A stretch of 43,024 nucleotides of DNA from Bacillota bacterium (GTDB lineage Bacteria; Bacillota; UBA4882; UBA10575). The DNA is taken from assembly GCA_012727425.1 (NCBI GenBank), contig JAAYHQ010000047.1, forward strand, positions 77,155-120,178, read 5' to 3'. Under the pieces are notes generated by a model, which was given only the letters and a program-made list of their open reading frames with translations, ran no database searches and had not been told where the DNA came from. Shown here piece after piece: positions 36,701-43,024 of the stretch. A program made the translations under genes and the position numbers. Position 1 is the first letter of the stretch. Each line of letters opens with the position of its first letter.

Positions 36701-39700
36701 CTGCGTGTCCGCTGGTAATAGTTGTAGTAAAAGAGCTGCGAAGCCAGCTGCTGGAGCAGACTCACCTGGTGCAGCGGGATCTTCATCTCTTGCAGTTCCA
36801 GTTGGGCGCGGTTGTAAGCTAATTCACAGGCCTGTTCGAAACTATAGGGTGTGGCCAACCGGTCGACTAGCGCCAAAGCCTCTTCCCGGGTTGGGGCGAC
36901 GCCGGTAATAAAGGTGAAGTTGGCGGTCTCACCGGGATTCAGTTGCACCCGCCGCCGCAACGCGAAGACGGGGTCGAGCACCGCACCGGTGGTACCGGAT
37001 AACCGCTGGTTGGTCTCGATCACCACCGGGATGCGGTAGGAACGGCCGCGACCAACGAACCGGGAGCGGTCGGTCTCAAACTCCAAGGGACCGAAGGTTG
37101 GCACGTCGACGTGAAGTGCATGGACCAGCCATGGTGACGGATTGGGTTTGCCGGTCCGGCGGTGGGCCAAGAGCGCCCCGGCTTCCAAGTCCACCTCTGT
37201 TTCGATAAACAGTTTGTTGAAAGCAGGATGGGCTTGAAAAGCATCTTTCCGGGCCAACACCGGTTCGAGATAACTGGTGACCTCAAGCATGCAAAGGGAG
37301 TTGCCCAAGTTGGTCAGGGAAAGTTGGCGAATCTCCGCATCTTCGTCCGGAACCACGCAGATCTTCAGTTGCGTCTGGATATCCCCGTGGGTTTTGGTGA
37401 AGACGATCCGGTCCAGTTCCGCATCCATGGTCATCGGGTCCGCACCGTTCCGGAGGGGATGGAAGGTCGGTGACCAGGTGCTGCCGTCGGCGATGTTTTT
37501 AATATAGAAGAAGACGCCATGGTGATCTTTGATCGGGTCCTCTTCCCACCGAGTCAACAGAAGATCCTTATACTGACTGAATCCCCCGCCGCTGTTGGAG
37601 ACCATCACCAAATAACGGCCGTTGGATAGGAAATGGGCGACGGGCAACGGGGTATCGTACGACGCGTAGAAGCGCGGGTCGAATCCTTCGTCCCGTTGGT
37701 AGCGATCCGGGATGTATCTTGGGATCTGCTGGTGCGTCTTGACCACCGTGGGCGCTTGAATCCGCTCGTGTAACAACAGATCGGTGCTGACCACCCGCGG
37801 ATCGTTGAGGAACCGGCGGTGCATCAAGTTCCCGTGGAGGAGGTTCCCCAACGCCATGAAGGACATACCCTGGTGGTGCGCCATGTAGCTTTTGACGACG
37901 GCATAATTCCGTTTCTTTGGGAGGCGCTCCGGAGTAAAGTCCAGGGCTTCGTAGAACCCGAACTCGCCCAAGGCTCCATACTTTTCCATCTGGACGAGGT
38001 TGCTCACTGCTTCCTTGGGCGCCACCATGGCGGCCAGGAAGGTGGCATAGGGCGCGACCACCCGTTCTTTCTCAAGGCCTTGTTTCAGGGCGAGGGTGGG
38101 AACCCCAAAGGCCCGGTACTGATAGTTTAAACGATGATCAAAGGCATAATAGCCGGATTCGGAGACCCCCCACGGCAGCCCCAGTTTTTTGCCGTAGTCG
38201 ATCTGGCTCTTCACCATCAGTTGGTAAGTCTGCTCCCAGAGCGTATTGGGGTGGCAAGTCATCACCAGCAAGGGCATCAAGTACTCAAAAGCCGTTCCAG
38301 TCCAGGAGATCAAGACCGGTTTGCGGCCGACCAGGGTCGAGGTGCGGCTCATTGACGTCCAATGCTTGATCGGCACCTGCCCCAGGGCAATTGCCATAAA
38401 GCTGGCCTGGCGGGCTTCAGAGGCCAAAATGTTGTAGTAGGACGAATCCAGGCGTTGATTGGTGACGTTATAGCCGATGGCGAAGAGACGCCGCTGCCGG
38501 TCGTAGAGCGGAGTAAAGTCATGGGCGGTGATAAGCGTCTCCAACCGGGCACAGAGTTGCTGACCTTCGTTGATCAACTCTTCACACCGGGCTTTTGAAG
38601 TTAAAAGCAGTTGGGCCAAAGCCGGAGGCTCCGCTTCTGCCGCGCTGACACTCTCCGCTTCAGCCAGGGCAATGACCTCGCCAAAGTTCTTCACCGCGCT
38701 TAATTTATGGGCCAGATCCGGCGCGGGTTCCGCACCGGTCGCTTCCACCTGCGGCAACCAAGGGAAGAACCATTCCAGCTCTTCGAGCTGCTGCTCAATG
38801 GCGGTCAACGTATGGCGGAGCAGGTCCCGGCTTTCCGGTGTCACCTCTTCCCGGGCCTTTTTTAGCCGGCGATACCAGGTCAGGATGGTAGGTTCGTCCT
38901 CAAAGGCGGGTCCGAACAGGGGACGCCAGGAAGCAACGGTCTCCGCTTTTGGCTGCTCCCAGCGGACCGTATCCATCACCCCTTGACCCAAACCCTTGGC
39001 CCAAGGCTGCTGTAACCATTCTTTAATCCCCTCTTTTGCCACGAGGAGGTAGACCAGGAGGTTGCCGCTGTCTACCGTGGACACATATAAAGGAAGCAAG
39101 GGTTCGAGGGTAACAGTATTATACCAATTGTAGAAGTGCCCCTCCCAGCGGGGGAGGCGTTCCAAAGTGTCGATGGTTTGCCCGATCTTCGCCACCATCT
39201 GTTTGGTGGTGATATACCCAAAATCCCGGGCGGTAACGACCGAAGCCAGGTAAAGCCCGATATTGGTGGGTGAAGTCCGATGGGCGATCCCGTTGTCCGG
39301 ATCCACTTGCAGATTGTCCGGTGGTAACCAGTTGTCCTCTGCGGTGACCACGGTTTCGAAAAAGTGCCAGATCCGCCGGGCGTTTTCCCGCAGGTAGCTT
39401 TGTTCCGCGGCATTAAGTACTCTTCGCTGGGGCCGCCGCGGCACGGCCGTCAGATGTACCCAGAGTGGTGCGGAGAGCCAAAGAACGGCGAAAGGAACCA
39501 TCCAGGGCAGACCGGACGGGACTTTGACCCAAAAGAAGACCAACCCGGCCAGGGTGAGAAGCTGCCCGCGGCGCATACTTTTCCAGACGCCCCATAAAGT
39601 ATTCGGGGCCTGTTTTCCGGCTTCCGAGGCGGTCCGCCACTCTAAAAGATGGCGGCGGGAGATTTTCATCCGGTACAAGGTCCGGATAATGGCGTCGACC

Positions 39701-42342
39701 ATCATTACGGCTTCATAGGGCAGGACGACCAAGCCGAACAGATCACGGCCCAGGCAATGGAGGAGCGGGACTCCGCCGAAGCGGACCGTCCGGATTAAGC
39801 GTTGGAGATAATCCACGGCCAACAGGCCAAGGATTCCCCAGTGGAGGGGAAGGACCTGCACCGCCTGTCCCGGGAAAACAGCGAGACAGAGCCCAATGAA
39901 GAGAAGCAGGGCGGGCGCGACCAGACTGCGACGTAAGTTATCCACCATCTGCCAACAGGTGACCGGCGGCAGATGAACAGGCGTCTCGGTCCCATCCTGG
40001 TCGGGCACGCTCTTTTTTAACCAGGGCAAGAGCTGCCAATCCCCCCGGACCCAGCGGTGGAAACGGGACAGATTGCCGAGAAAGGAGGACGGGTAGTCTT
40101 CCAGCAACTCGATATCACTGACGAAACCGGCGCGGAGAAAGCCGCCCTCCAGGAGGTCGTGGCTTAAAATCGCGTTTTCCGGAAAGCGTTTCCGGAGCAA
40201 ACGGTCGAAGATCCGGGCGTCGTAGATCCCCTTCCCCGCAAAGATTCCATGCCCGAAGAGGTCCTGATAAGGGTTGGAGACCGCACTGCTGTAGAGGTCG
40301 ATCCCCCATTGGTTACTGTGGAGGAGTGCAAAGACGGAATGGTTGGCGCTGGCGTTACTGATGGCCATTTTCGGCTGTAAAATGCCGTAACCTTTGACGA
40401 CGATCCCCTTCTCTTCGTCGACCACCGGGGCGTTCAACGGATGGGCAATCGTTCCGATCAGACGGCGAGCGGCTTCACGGGGCAACTGCGTATCTGAGTC
40501 CAAGGTGATTACGTAGCGGATCTGTTTATAAAACTCGCGGTCGCCGGTGACCGTCGTAAAACTGGTCTCTTCGACCCCGGCGAGTAGCGCGTTGAACTCG
40601 GTAAGTTTCCCGCGCTTCCGTTCCCAACCCATCCAGACCCCTTCCTGGGGATTGTACCGCCGCTCGCGGTGTAATAGATGGAAATAACTTTCGCCCTCCG
40701 GATGGGGGTAACGCTCGTTCAAGGCGGCGATCCCGGCCAGGGCCGCTTCGAGGAGCGGGGCGTCTTCCGGACGCTCCTTTTCCGCGGCATCGGAAAAATC
40801 GGTCAGCAGGGCGAAATAGATGTGCGGATCGGTATTGGCCAGATGGTAGACTTCCAGTTTCCGCAGTAAAGACTCAACATCCTCCATACTCCCTAAAATC
40901 GTAGGGATCACCACCATCGTCGCCGCCTCGAGCGGAATGCCGTTGCGGAATTCGATCTTTGGTAGGATCTGCGGCGGAAAAACCCAATTCAAGACCGCAT
41001 GGACCAAACGGACGGCGCTTCCGGCCACCGGGGCAAGCAGCAACAGACCGGCGAAAACCAACTGTAGAGGGGTAAAGGCCTGTAAGGCGGATAAGGACCA
41101 CAAAAGACCGGTATAGATCAGCAAAAAACAAAGGACCAAAGAGGGGAAATAGACCAAATTCGGCTTTGCGCGCGCGGTCCGCCGGAAATGACGGAGGCCG
41201 CCCCCTTTACAATTTAAGGTTTGGGCCAGCTCTTTCCAGCCATCATCCAGCAGATAATACCCGACATGGGTCTTGACATTACCTTCGCCCGGGTTTTTGG
41301 TGGCCGCCCGGGCCAAAGCCAACACCTTTTCGGCGATTTTTTCTTCCGGTAACCGCCATTCGCGGGCAAACAACTCCACCTCACGCCGCATTAAGCTGCG
41401 GCTCTCGTAATCCATCTCCGGGTAGATCCGGGCCGGATCCTGGCGCAGGGTCTGCTCGACCAGGCTTAACTCTTCAAAATACTCATCCCACAGGGCCAGA
41501 TTGACCTCCTGCAGCCCGCGGAAGAAGTTGCCGGCCATTGTCCGGTAGCTGGCTTGCCGTTGATGTTCCCGTTCTTTTAAATCGGAAAGGGTGAGATTTT
41601 CCGCCTTTACCCGGGCATCGAGCCAGTAGAGGAGGGGTTTTAAATCGGCGGACCGGCGGAATTCCTGTTCCAAAAAGAGCAGAACTGAAGGATCGGCCAG
41701 ATCCATGTATTTTTCCAACTTGAAAATGGCCTTGTTCAGCTGTTGGGTTCCCTCTTTCAACAGCGGGGCCACTTTTTCCGACCAGATCTTCTTTTGGTTG
41801 GCCGGTAACTGTTCTTGATTCAAATGTACATAAAGTTCGCGGAGCTGGTGGAAGATGACAAAACGCAGCATGAGCGGGATCGCCCACAACTCACCGATGG
41901 TTAAGGGTTGGATTTGCTGATAAGCCCAGAGAAAACTGACCAAAACTTCCGGATCGGACTTACCCCCGGTGACCTTGAGCAGTTCATAAAGGATGGCATA
42001 AATCCGGTACAAACCTTTCATCTTTCCCGAAGTCAGGACCGGTAACCGCCGGAAATGGCTGATGGACAAGTTTTGCCGAATATACTTGTACTGTTCGAGC
42101 AGGAGATAATGGTTGTCCAACAACCACTCGGCGGCCGGGGGAAGCATCGCTTCCTCTTCTTCCGCTTTGGCCAAAAAATTACGGTAAACCGCATTTAACA
42201 AACGTAGATCGTGTTTTACCTGGCGTTTGAGGCGTACGCTTCGGGAAAATGTAATGCCCTTTTGTTCCCTGGCAAGTTGGCGTGCATATTCCAAAAGTTC
42301 TTCCAATTGGAGAGAGGTTGTTGTCGTCAGCAAACGCACCAT
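33793..42342 (-). CDS. Cyclic beta-1,2-glucan synthase (NdvB/Cgs family), 2849 residues
   Basis: One uninterrupted frame, as long as the proteobacterial enzymes. Residues 1-395: helical region of unknown role. 398-460: membrane helices. 480-790: GT84 glycosyltransferase, with LDSDTQLP (D615, D617), SHDLLEGG and RFHRWVRGDWQ (around 764-769). 805-965: further membrane helices. About 980-1520: glycoamylase-like domain (GH144/GH189-related), with HRTSPTNIGLYLAS and MAHHQGMS (near 1487), which in studied homologues performs the cyclisation. 1560-2300: two carbohydrate-phosphorylase beta-sandwich regions. 2350-2849: GH94 catalytic domain with GTGDWNDGMSEIG (D2528, D2531). It would polymerise UDP-glucose into beta-1,2-glucan and close the ring. 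The start is ATG 42342 with AAAGGA directly adjacent; GTG or TTG at codons 2 or 4 are better spaced. No transporter gene (ndvA/chvA type) is next to it. Confidence 0.93.
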   Translation of the reverse strand: MVRLLTTTTSLQLEELLEYARQLAREQKGITFSRSVRLKRQVKHDLRLLNAVYRNFLAKAEEEEAMLPPAAEWLLDNHYLLLEQYKYIRQNLSISHFRRLPVLTSGKMKGLYRIYAILYELLKVTGGKSDPEVLVSFLWAYQQIQPLTIGELWAIPLMLRFVIFHQLRELYVHLNQEQLPANQKKIWSEKVAPLLKEGTQQLNKAIFKLEKYMDLADPSVLLFLEQEFRRSADLKPLLYWLDARVKAENLTLSDLKEREHQRQASYRTMAGNFFRGLQEVNLALWDEYFEELSLVEQTLRQDPARIYPEMDYESRSLMRREVELFAREWRLPEEKIAEKVLALARAATKNPGEGNVKTHVGYYLLDDGWKELAQTLNCKGGGLRHFRRTARAKPNLVYFPSLVLCFLLIYTGLLWSLSALQAFTPLQLVFAGLLLLAPVAGSAVRLVHAVLNWVFPPQILPKIEFRNGIPLEAATMVVIPTILGSMEDVESLLRKLEVYHLANTDPHIYFALLTDFSDAAEKERPEDAPLLEAALAGIAALNERYPHPEGESYFHLLHRERRYNPQEGVWMGWERKRGKLTEFNALLAGVEETSFTTVTGDREFYKQIRYVITLDSDTQLPREAARRLIGTIAHPLNAPVVDEEKGIVVKGYGILQPKMAISNASANHSVFALLHSNQWGIDLYSSAVSNPYQDLFGHGIFAGKGIYDARIFDRLLRKRFPENAILSHDLLEGGFLRAGFVSDIELLEDYPSSFLGNLSRFHRWVRGDWQLLPWLKKSVPDQDGTETPVHLPPVTCWQMVDNLRRSLVAPALLLFIGLCLAVFPGQAVQVLPLHWGILGLLAVDYLQRLIRTVRFGGVPLLHCLGRDLFGLVVLPYEAVMMVDAIIRTLYRMKISRRHLLEWRTASEAGKQAPNTLWGVWKSMRRGQLLTLAGLVFFWVKVPSGLPWMVPFAVLWLSAPLWVHLTAVPRRPQRRVLNAAEQSYLRENARRIWHFFETVVTAEDNWLPPDNLQVDPDNGIAHRTSPTNIGLYLASVVTARDFGYITTKQMVAKIGQTIDTLERLPRWEGHFYNWYNTVTLEPLLPLYVSTVDSGNLLVYLLVAKEGIKEWLQQPWAKGLGQGVMDTVRWEQPKAETVASWRPLFGPAFEDEPTILTWYRRLKKAREEVTPESRDLLRHTLTAIEQQLEELEWFFPWLPQVEATGAEPAPDLAHKLSAVKNFGEVIALAEAESVSAAEAEPPALAQLLLTSKARCEELINEGQQLCARLETLITAHDFTPLYDRQRRLFAIGYNVTNQRLDSSYYNILASEARQASFMAIALGQVPIKHWTSMSRTSTLVGRKPVLISWTGTAFEYLMPLLVMTCHPNTLWEQTYQLMVKSQIDYGKKLGLPWGVSESGYYAFDHRLNYQYRAFGVPTLALKQGLEKERVVAPYATFLAAMVAPKEAVSNLVQMEKYGALGEFGFYEALDFTPERLPKKRNYAVVKSYMAHHQGMSFMALGNLLHGNLMHRRFLNDPRVVSTDLLLHERIQAPTVVKTHQQIPRYIPDRYQRDEGFDPRFYASYDTPLPVAHFLSNGRYLVMVSNSGGGFSQYKDLLLTRWEEDPIKDHHGVFFYIKNIADGSTWSPTFHPLRNGADPMTMDAELDRIVFTKTHGDIQTQLKICVVPDEDAEIRQLSLTNLGNSLCMLEVTSYLEPVLARKDAFQAHPAFNKLFIETEVDLEAGALLAHRRTGKPNPSPWLVHALHVDVPTFGPLEFETDRSRFVGRGRSYRIPVVIETNQRLSGTTGAVLDPVFALRRRVQLNPGETANFTFITGVAPTREEALALVDRLATPYSFEQACELAYNRAQLELQEMKIPLHQVSLLQQLASQLFYYNYYQRTRSSVLPKNVKDQSALWAYGISGDLPLILLWLEDENGTVLAERLLRYHQYWKRKGLITDLVILINNEEGYRQTLFEAVQRIIYAFPEPEGFEQPGGVFLFAAPTIPREDQILLEMVARIVLRSDGGSIRSQLRPVLDRRRTLPEPLLVQLPAPVEANYIPTEPPEELLFFNGWGGFTPDGKEYVIQLRTKDLLPTPWSNVIANPRFGFTVSESGGGYTWAANSREYKLTPWSNDPVLDPSGEICYLRDEKTGLLWSLTALPIRDTEPYTVRHGQGYTVFEHHSQGINQTGLVFTPIDAPVKILRLTLQNTEDREREIAVTHYLEWTLGVNREKNAPFIITEYDRHSGALLARNVYQKDFRDQYAFLGIWTGGPELDRSWTGDRAEFIGRNGSLSFPAALKRKRLSNTTGARYNPCGAMQVKVYLPPHGERTINILVGSASSKEQVREYMRKYGRRAGVEAAYKTVRKFWSDLLGRVQVATPDRAFDLLLNNWLLYQTVSCRLWARSAFYQSGGAYGYRDQLQDVLALLHARPGFARRQILLHAAHQYLEGDVQHWWHKETGYGIRTRFSDDLLWLPYAVCRYAKHTGDMRIWKHRVPFLESPPLADHELERYEQAKVSTETGTIYEHCVRAIERALRFGEHGLPLMGTGDWNDGMSEIGAGGKGESVWLGWFLYHVLQEFIPFAVKLKDTARAERYTAICNDLIVALNEHGWDGQWYRRAYNDRGEPIGSITNEECQIDCIAQAWGVISGAAEPDKAILAMNSLDNKLVRREDGALICLLTPPFDKTEPSPGYIQAYPPGIRENGGQYTHGTIWAVIAWALLGQGNRAYDLFRILNPINQTRTYNEVQRYRVEPYVMAADVYSVPPHAGRGGWTWYTGSAGWMYQAGLEWILGIRRRGTRLYIQPCIPEDWPEFTVGYWYGQTRYEIKVENPERKQTGGTYLELDGERVENVEAGIPLVNDGELHRVLLIL

Positions 42343-42413
42343 TCCTTTCTTTAATCAATGTTATTCTCTTCCCGAATTCAGTTTAATAATCAGGATCGTT
42401 GAAGCAACAGGCA

Positions 42414-42452
42414 CAGCAGCCTTCTCTTTTTGGTTCGTGCGGAAGGCTGCTG
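42414..42452 (-). other. 11-bp inverted repeat in the leader of the glucan synthase gene
   Basis: CAGCAGCCTTC (42414-42424) and GAAGGCTGCTG (42442-42452) are perfect complements with a 17-base loop. The element lies about 70-110 bases before the gene start on the minus strand. No T-tract follows on that strand, so it looks like a leader hairpin or protein site rather than a simple terminator. The surrounding 42343-42640 holds only short open frames that resemble no protein I know. Confidence 0.55.
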
Positions 42453-42664
42453 TTCATTGGCAAAGTCGGTCGGAATTGTGTTCGGTCCAAATGATGTTTG
42501 GTCTGTGCTTGTTTGAATCGAAGCGGGGAGCAACCGCGGAAGGAAAACCGGTGTGGGTCGCGGTTTTCAAGGTTGTCGCAAGGAAAACGTCGGCAAAAAT
42601 TGTGGTTTTGTCGCGGTAATTTATTGAAGATTAAAACATTTTGATGTTTAACCCAACTGTTCCT

Positions 42665-42692
42665 ACGTATACAATTATACATAATACGCAAG
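42665..42692 (-). promoter_or_regulatory. A/T-rich palindromic region, possible promoter of the glucan synthase gene
   Basis: The plus strand reads CGTATACAATTATACATAATACG here, with GTATA/TATAC palindromes. On the minus strand this gives TATAAT and TATACG as -10 candidates, with only weak -35 options. It is the most promoter-like segment within 400 bases upstream of the giant gene, but no complete consensus is seen. Confidence 0.3.
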
Positions 42693-42851
42693 AATCTTCC
42701 TGTTATGTTAAATATCACAAAAGAAACCAAAGGTCAACATGGCTTTCCGTAAAAAGCAAGTTACCGAAATGTTCCCGACAGGACCTCGGTCCGGTCAATT
42801 CGGTTGTAAACTGGCCTTTTCTGAACGGTTCCTTTTTCCTTTTTTTACGCC

Positions 42852-42875
42852 CTTAATCATAATTTAAGGATTAAG
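42852..42875. repeat. Inverted repeat CTTAATC/GATTAAG
   Basis: Perfect 7-base arms (42852-42858, 42869-42875) with a 10-base A/T-rich centre, preceded by a T-rich run on the plus strand. It could be a weak terminator or the outer boundary of a mobile element; nothing decides between these. Confidence 0.4.
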
Positions 42876-42891
42876 CTGAGTGTTTGCGGGC

Positions 42892-42959
42892 TGAAAACTC
42901 TGTCAATAGTCTATGAAAATGTCAGTAAAAAGCCTTAGTTTTATTCCGTGAAAATGTCA
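42892..42959 (+). repeat. Direct repeats TGAAAATGTCA, possible insertion-sequence end
   Basis: Two exact copies at 42914-42924 and 42949-42959 (35 bases apart), plus a degenerate third (TGAAAACTCTGTCA, 42892-42905). They end two bases before an ATG that stays open to the window edge. Repeated subterminal motifs of this kind occur at IS21-like element ends. The other end and the transposase are outside the window, so this is only suggestive. Confidence 0.4.
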
Positions 42960-42961
42960 CC

Positions 42962-43024
42962 ATGGGTTTTTTGCAAGAATTAGATTTCCACGTACAAGAT
43001 CCTATTGATAAAACGGGTCGACAA
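42962..43024 (+). CDS. Possible 5' end of a gene running off the right edge
   Basis: ATG at 42962 opens a frame of 21 codons to the end of the window, beginning MGFLQELDFHVQDP. No Shine-Dalgarno is evident, because the TGAAAATGTCA repeat occupies that position. Too short to identify; the repeats suggest a transposase. Confidence 0.35.
   Translation, partial: MGFLQELDFHVQDPIDKTGRQ

Noticed and set aside
42383-42730. Minus-strand frame of 115 codons upstream of the glucan synthase gene
   Set aside because: Its composition is cysteine- and arginine-rich with no family resemblance, no ribosome site was evident, and it spans the hairpin and promoter-like palindromes.

Overview
The window looks like the chromosome of a spore-forming member of the Firmicutes (Bacillota) with moderately high GC. 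Three things point that way: the conserved block yqfC-yqfD-phoH-pgpH(yqfF)-ybeY-dgkA-cdd-era, a CwlD-type germination amidase, and a T-box riboswitch. The acpS-nnr-alr set is also typical. Several starts are TTG or GTG behind strong Shine-Dalgarno sites. Almost every gene is intact housekeeping. I saw no CRISPR array, prophage or toxin-antitoxin module.

Layout. 1-895 (-): 5' part of a ROK-family repressor, with its upstream palindromes. 1143-1325: tRNA-Leu(GAG) with a consensus promoter and a terminator. 1352-2754: two-subunit class I fumarase. 2849-4397 (-): a small unknown protein and a stand-alone murG. 4588-7539: glyA of a long form resembling the chlamydial enzyme, then an uncharacterised radical SAM protein. 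7531-8268 (-): cwlD. 8448-19798: cca, the yqfC-to-era block, queA, tgt, yajC. 19943-21439: thrC. 21445-23643: a T-box leader with a probable Phe (TTC) specifier, then paaK and a double-ACT protein. 23871-27381: lipA, lpd and an HD-GYP protein. 27462-27917 (-): Rrf2 regulator with three cysteines. 28160-33601: EamA transporter, nitroreductase, cheR, acpS, nnr, alr. 33793-42342 (-): one 2849-residue gene for a cyclic beta-1,2-glucan synthase. 42343-43024: about 0.6 kb without a convincing gene, with inverted and direct repeats, and possibly the first codons of a further gene at the right edge.

How the genes fit together. The central block combines sporulation (YqfC, YqfD), c-di-AMP turnover (PgpH), rRNA/ribosome maturation (YbeY, Era), lipid carrier or diacylglycerol recycling (a DgkA-PAP2 fusion) and pyrimidine salvage (Cdd). 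QueA and Tgt make queuosine-modified tRNA. AcpS, Nnr and Alr cover ACP activation, NAD(P)H repair and D-alanine supply. The points most worth a second look are the amino-acid-starvation control of an aryl-CoA ligase (suggesting phenylalanine is made from phenylacetate), the giant glucan synthase in a sporulating lineage, the kinase-phosphatase fusion, the orphan radical SAM protein, and the repeats at the right edge.
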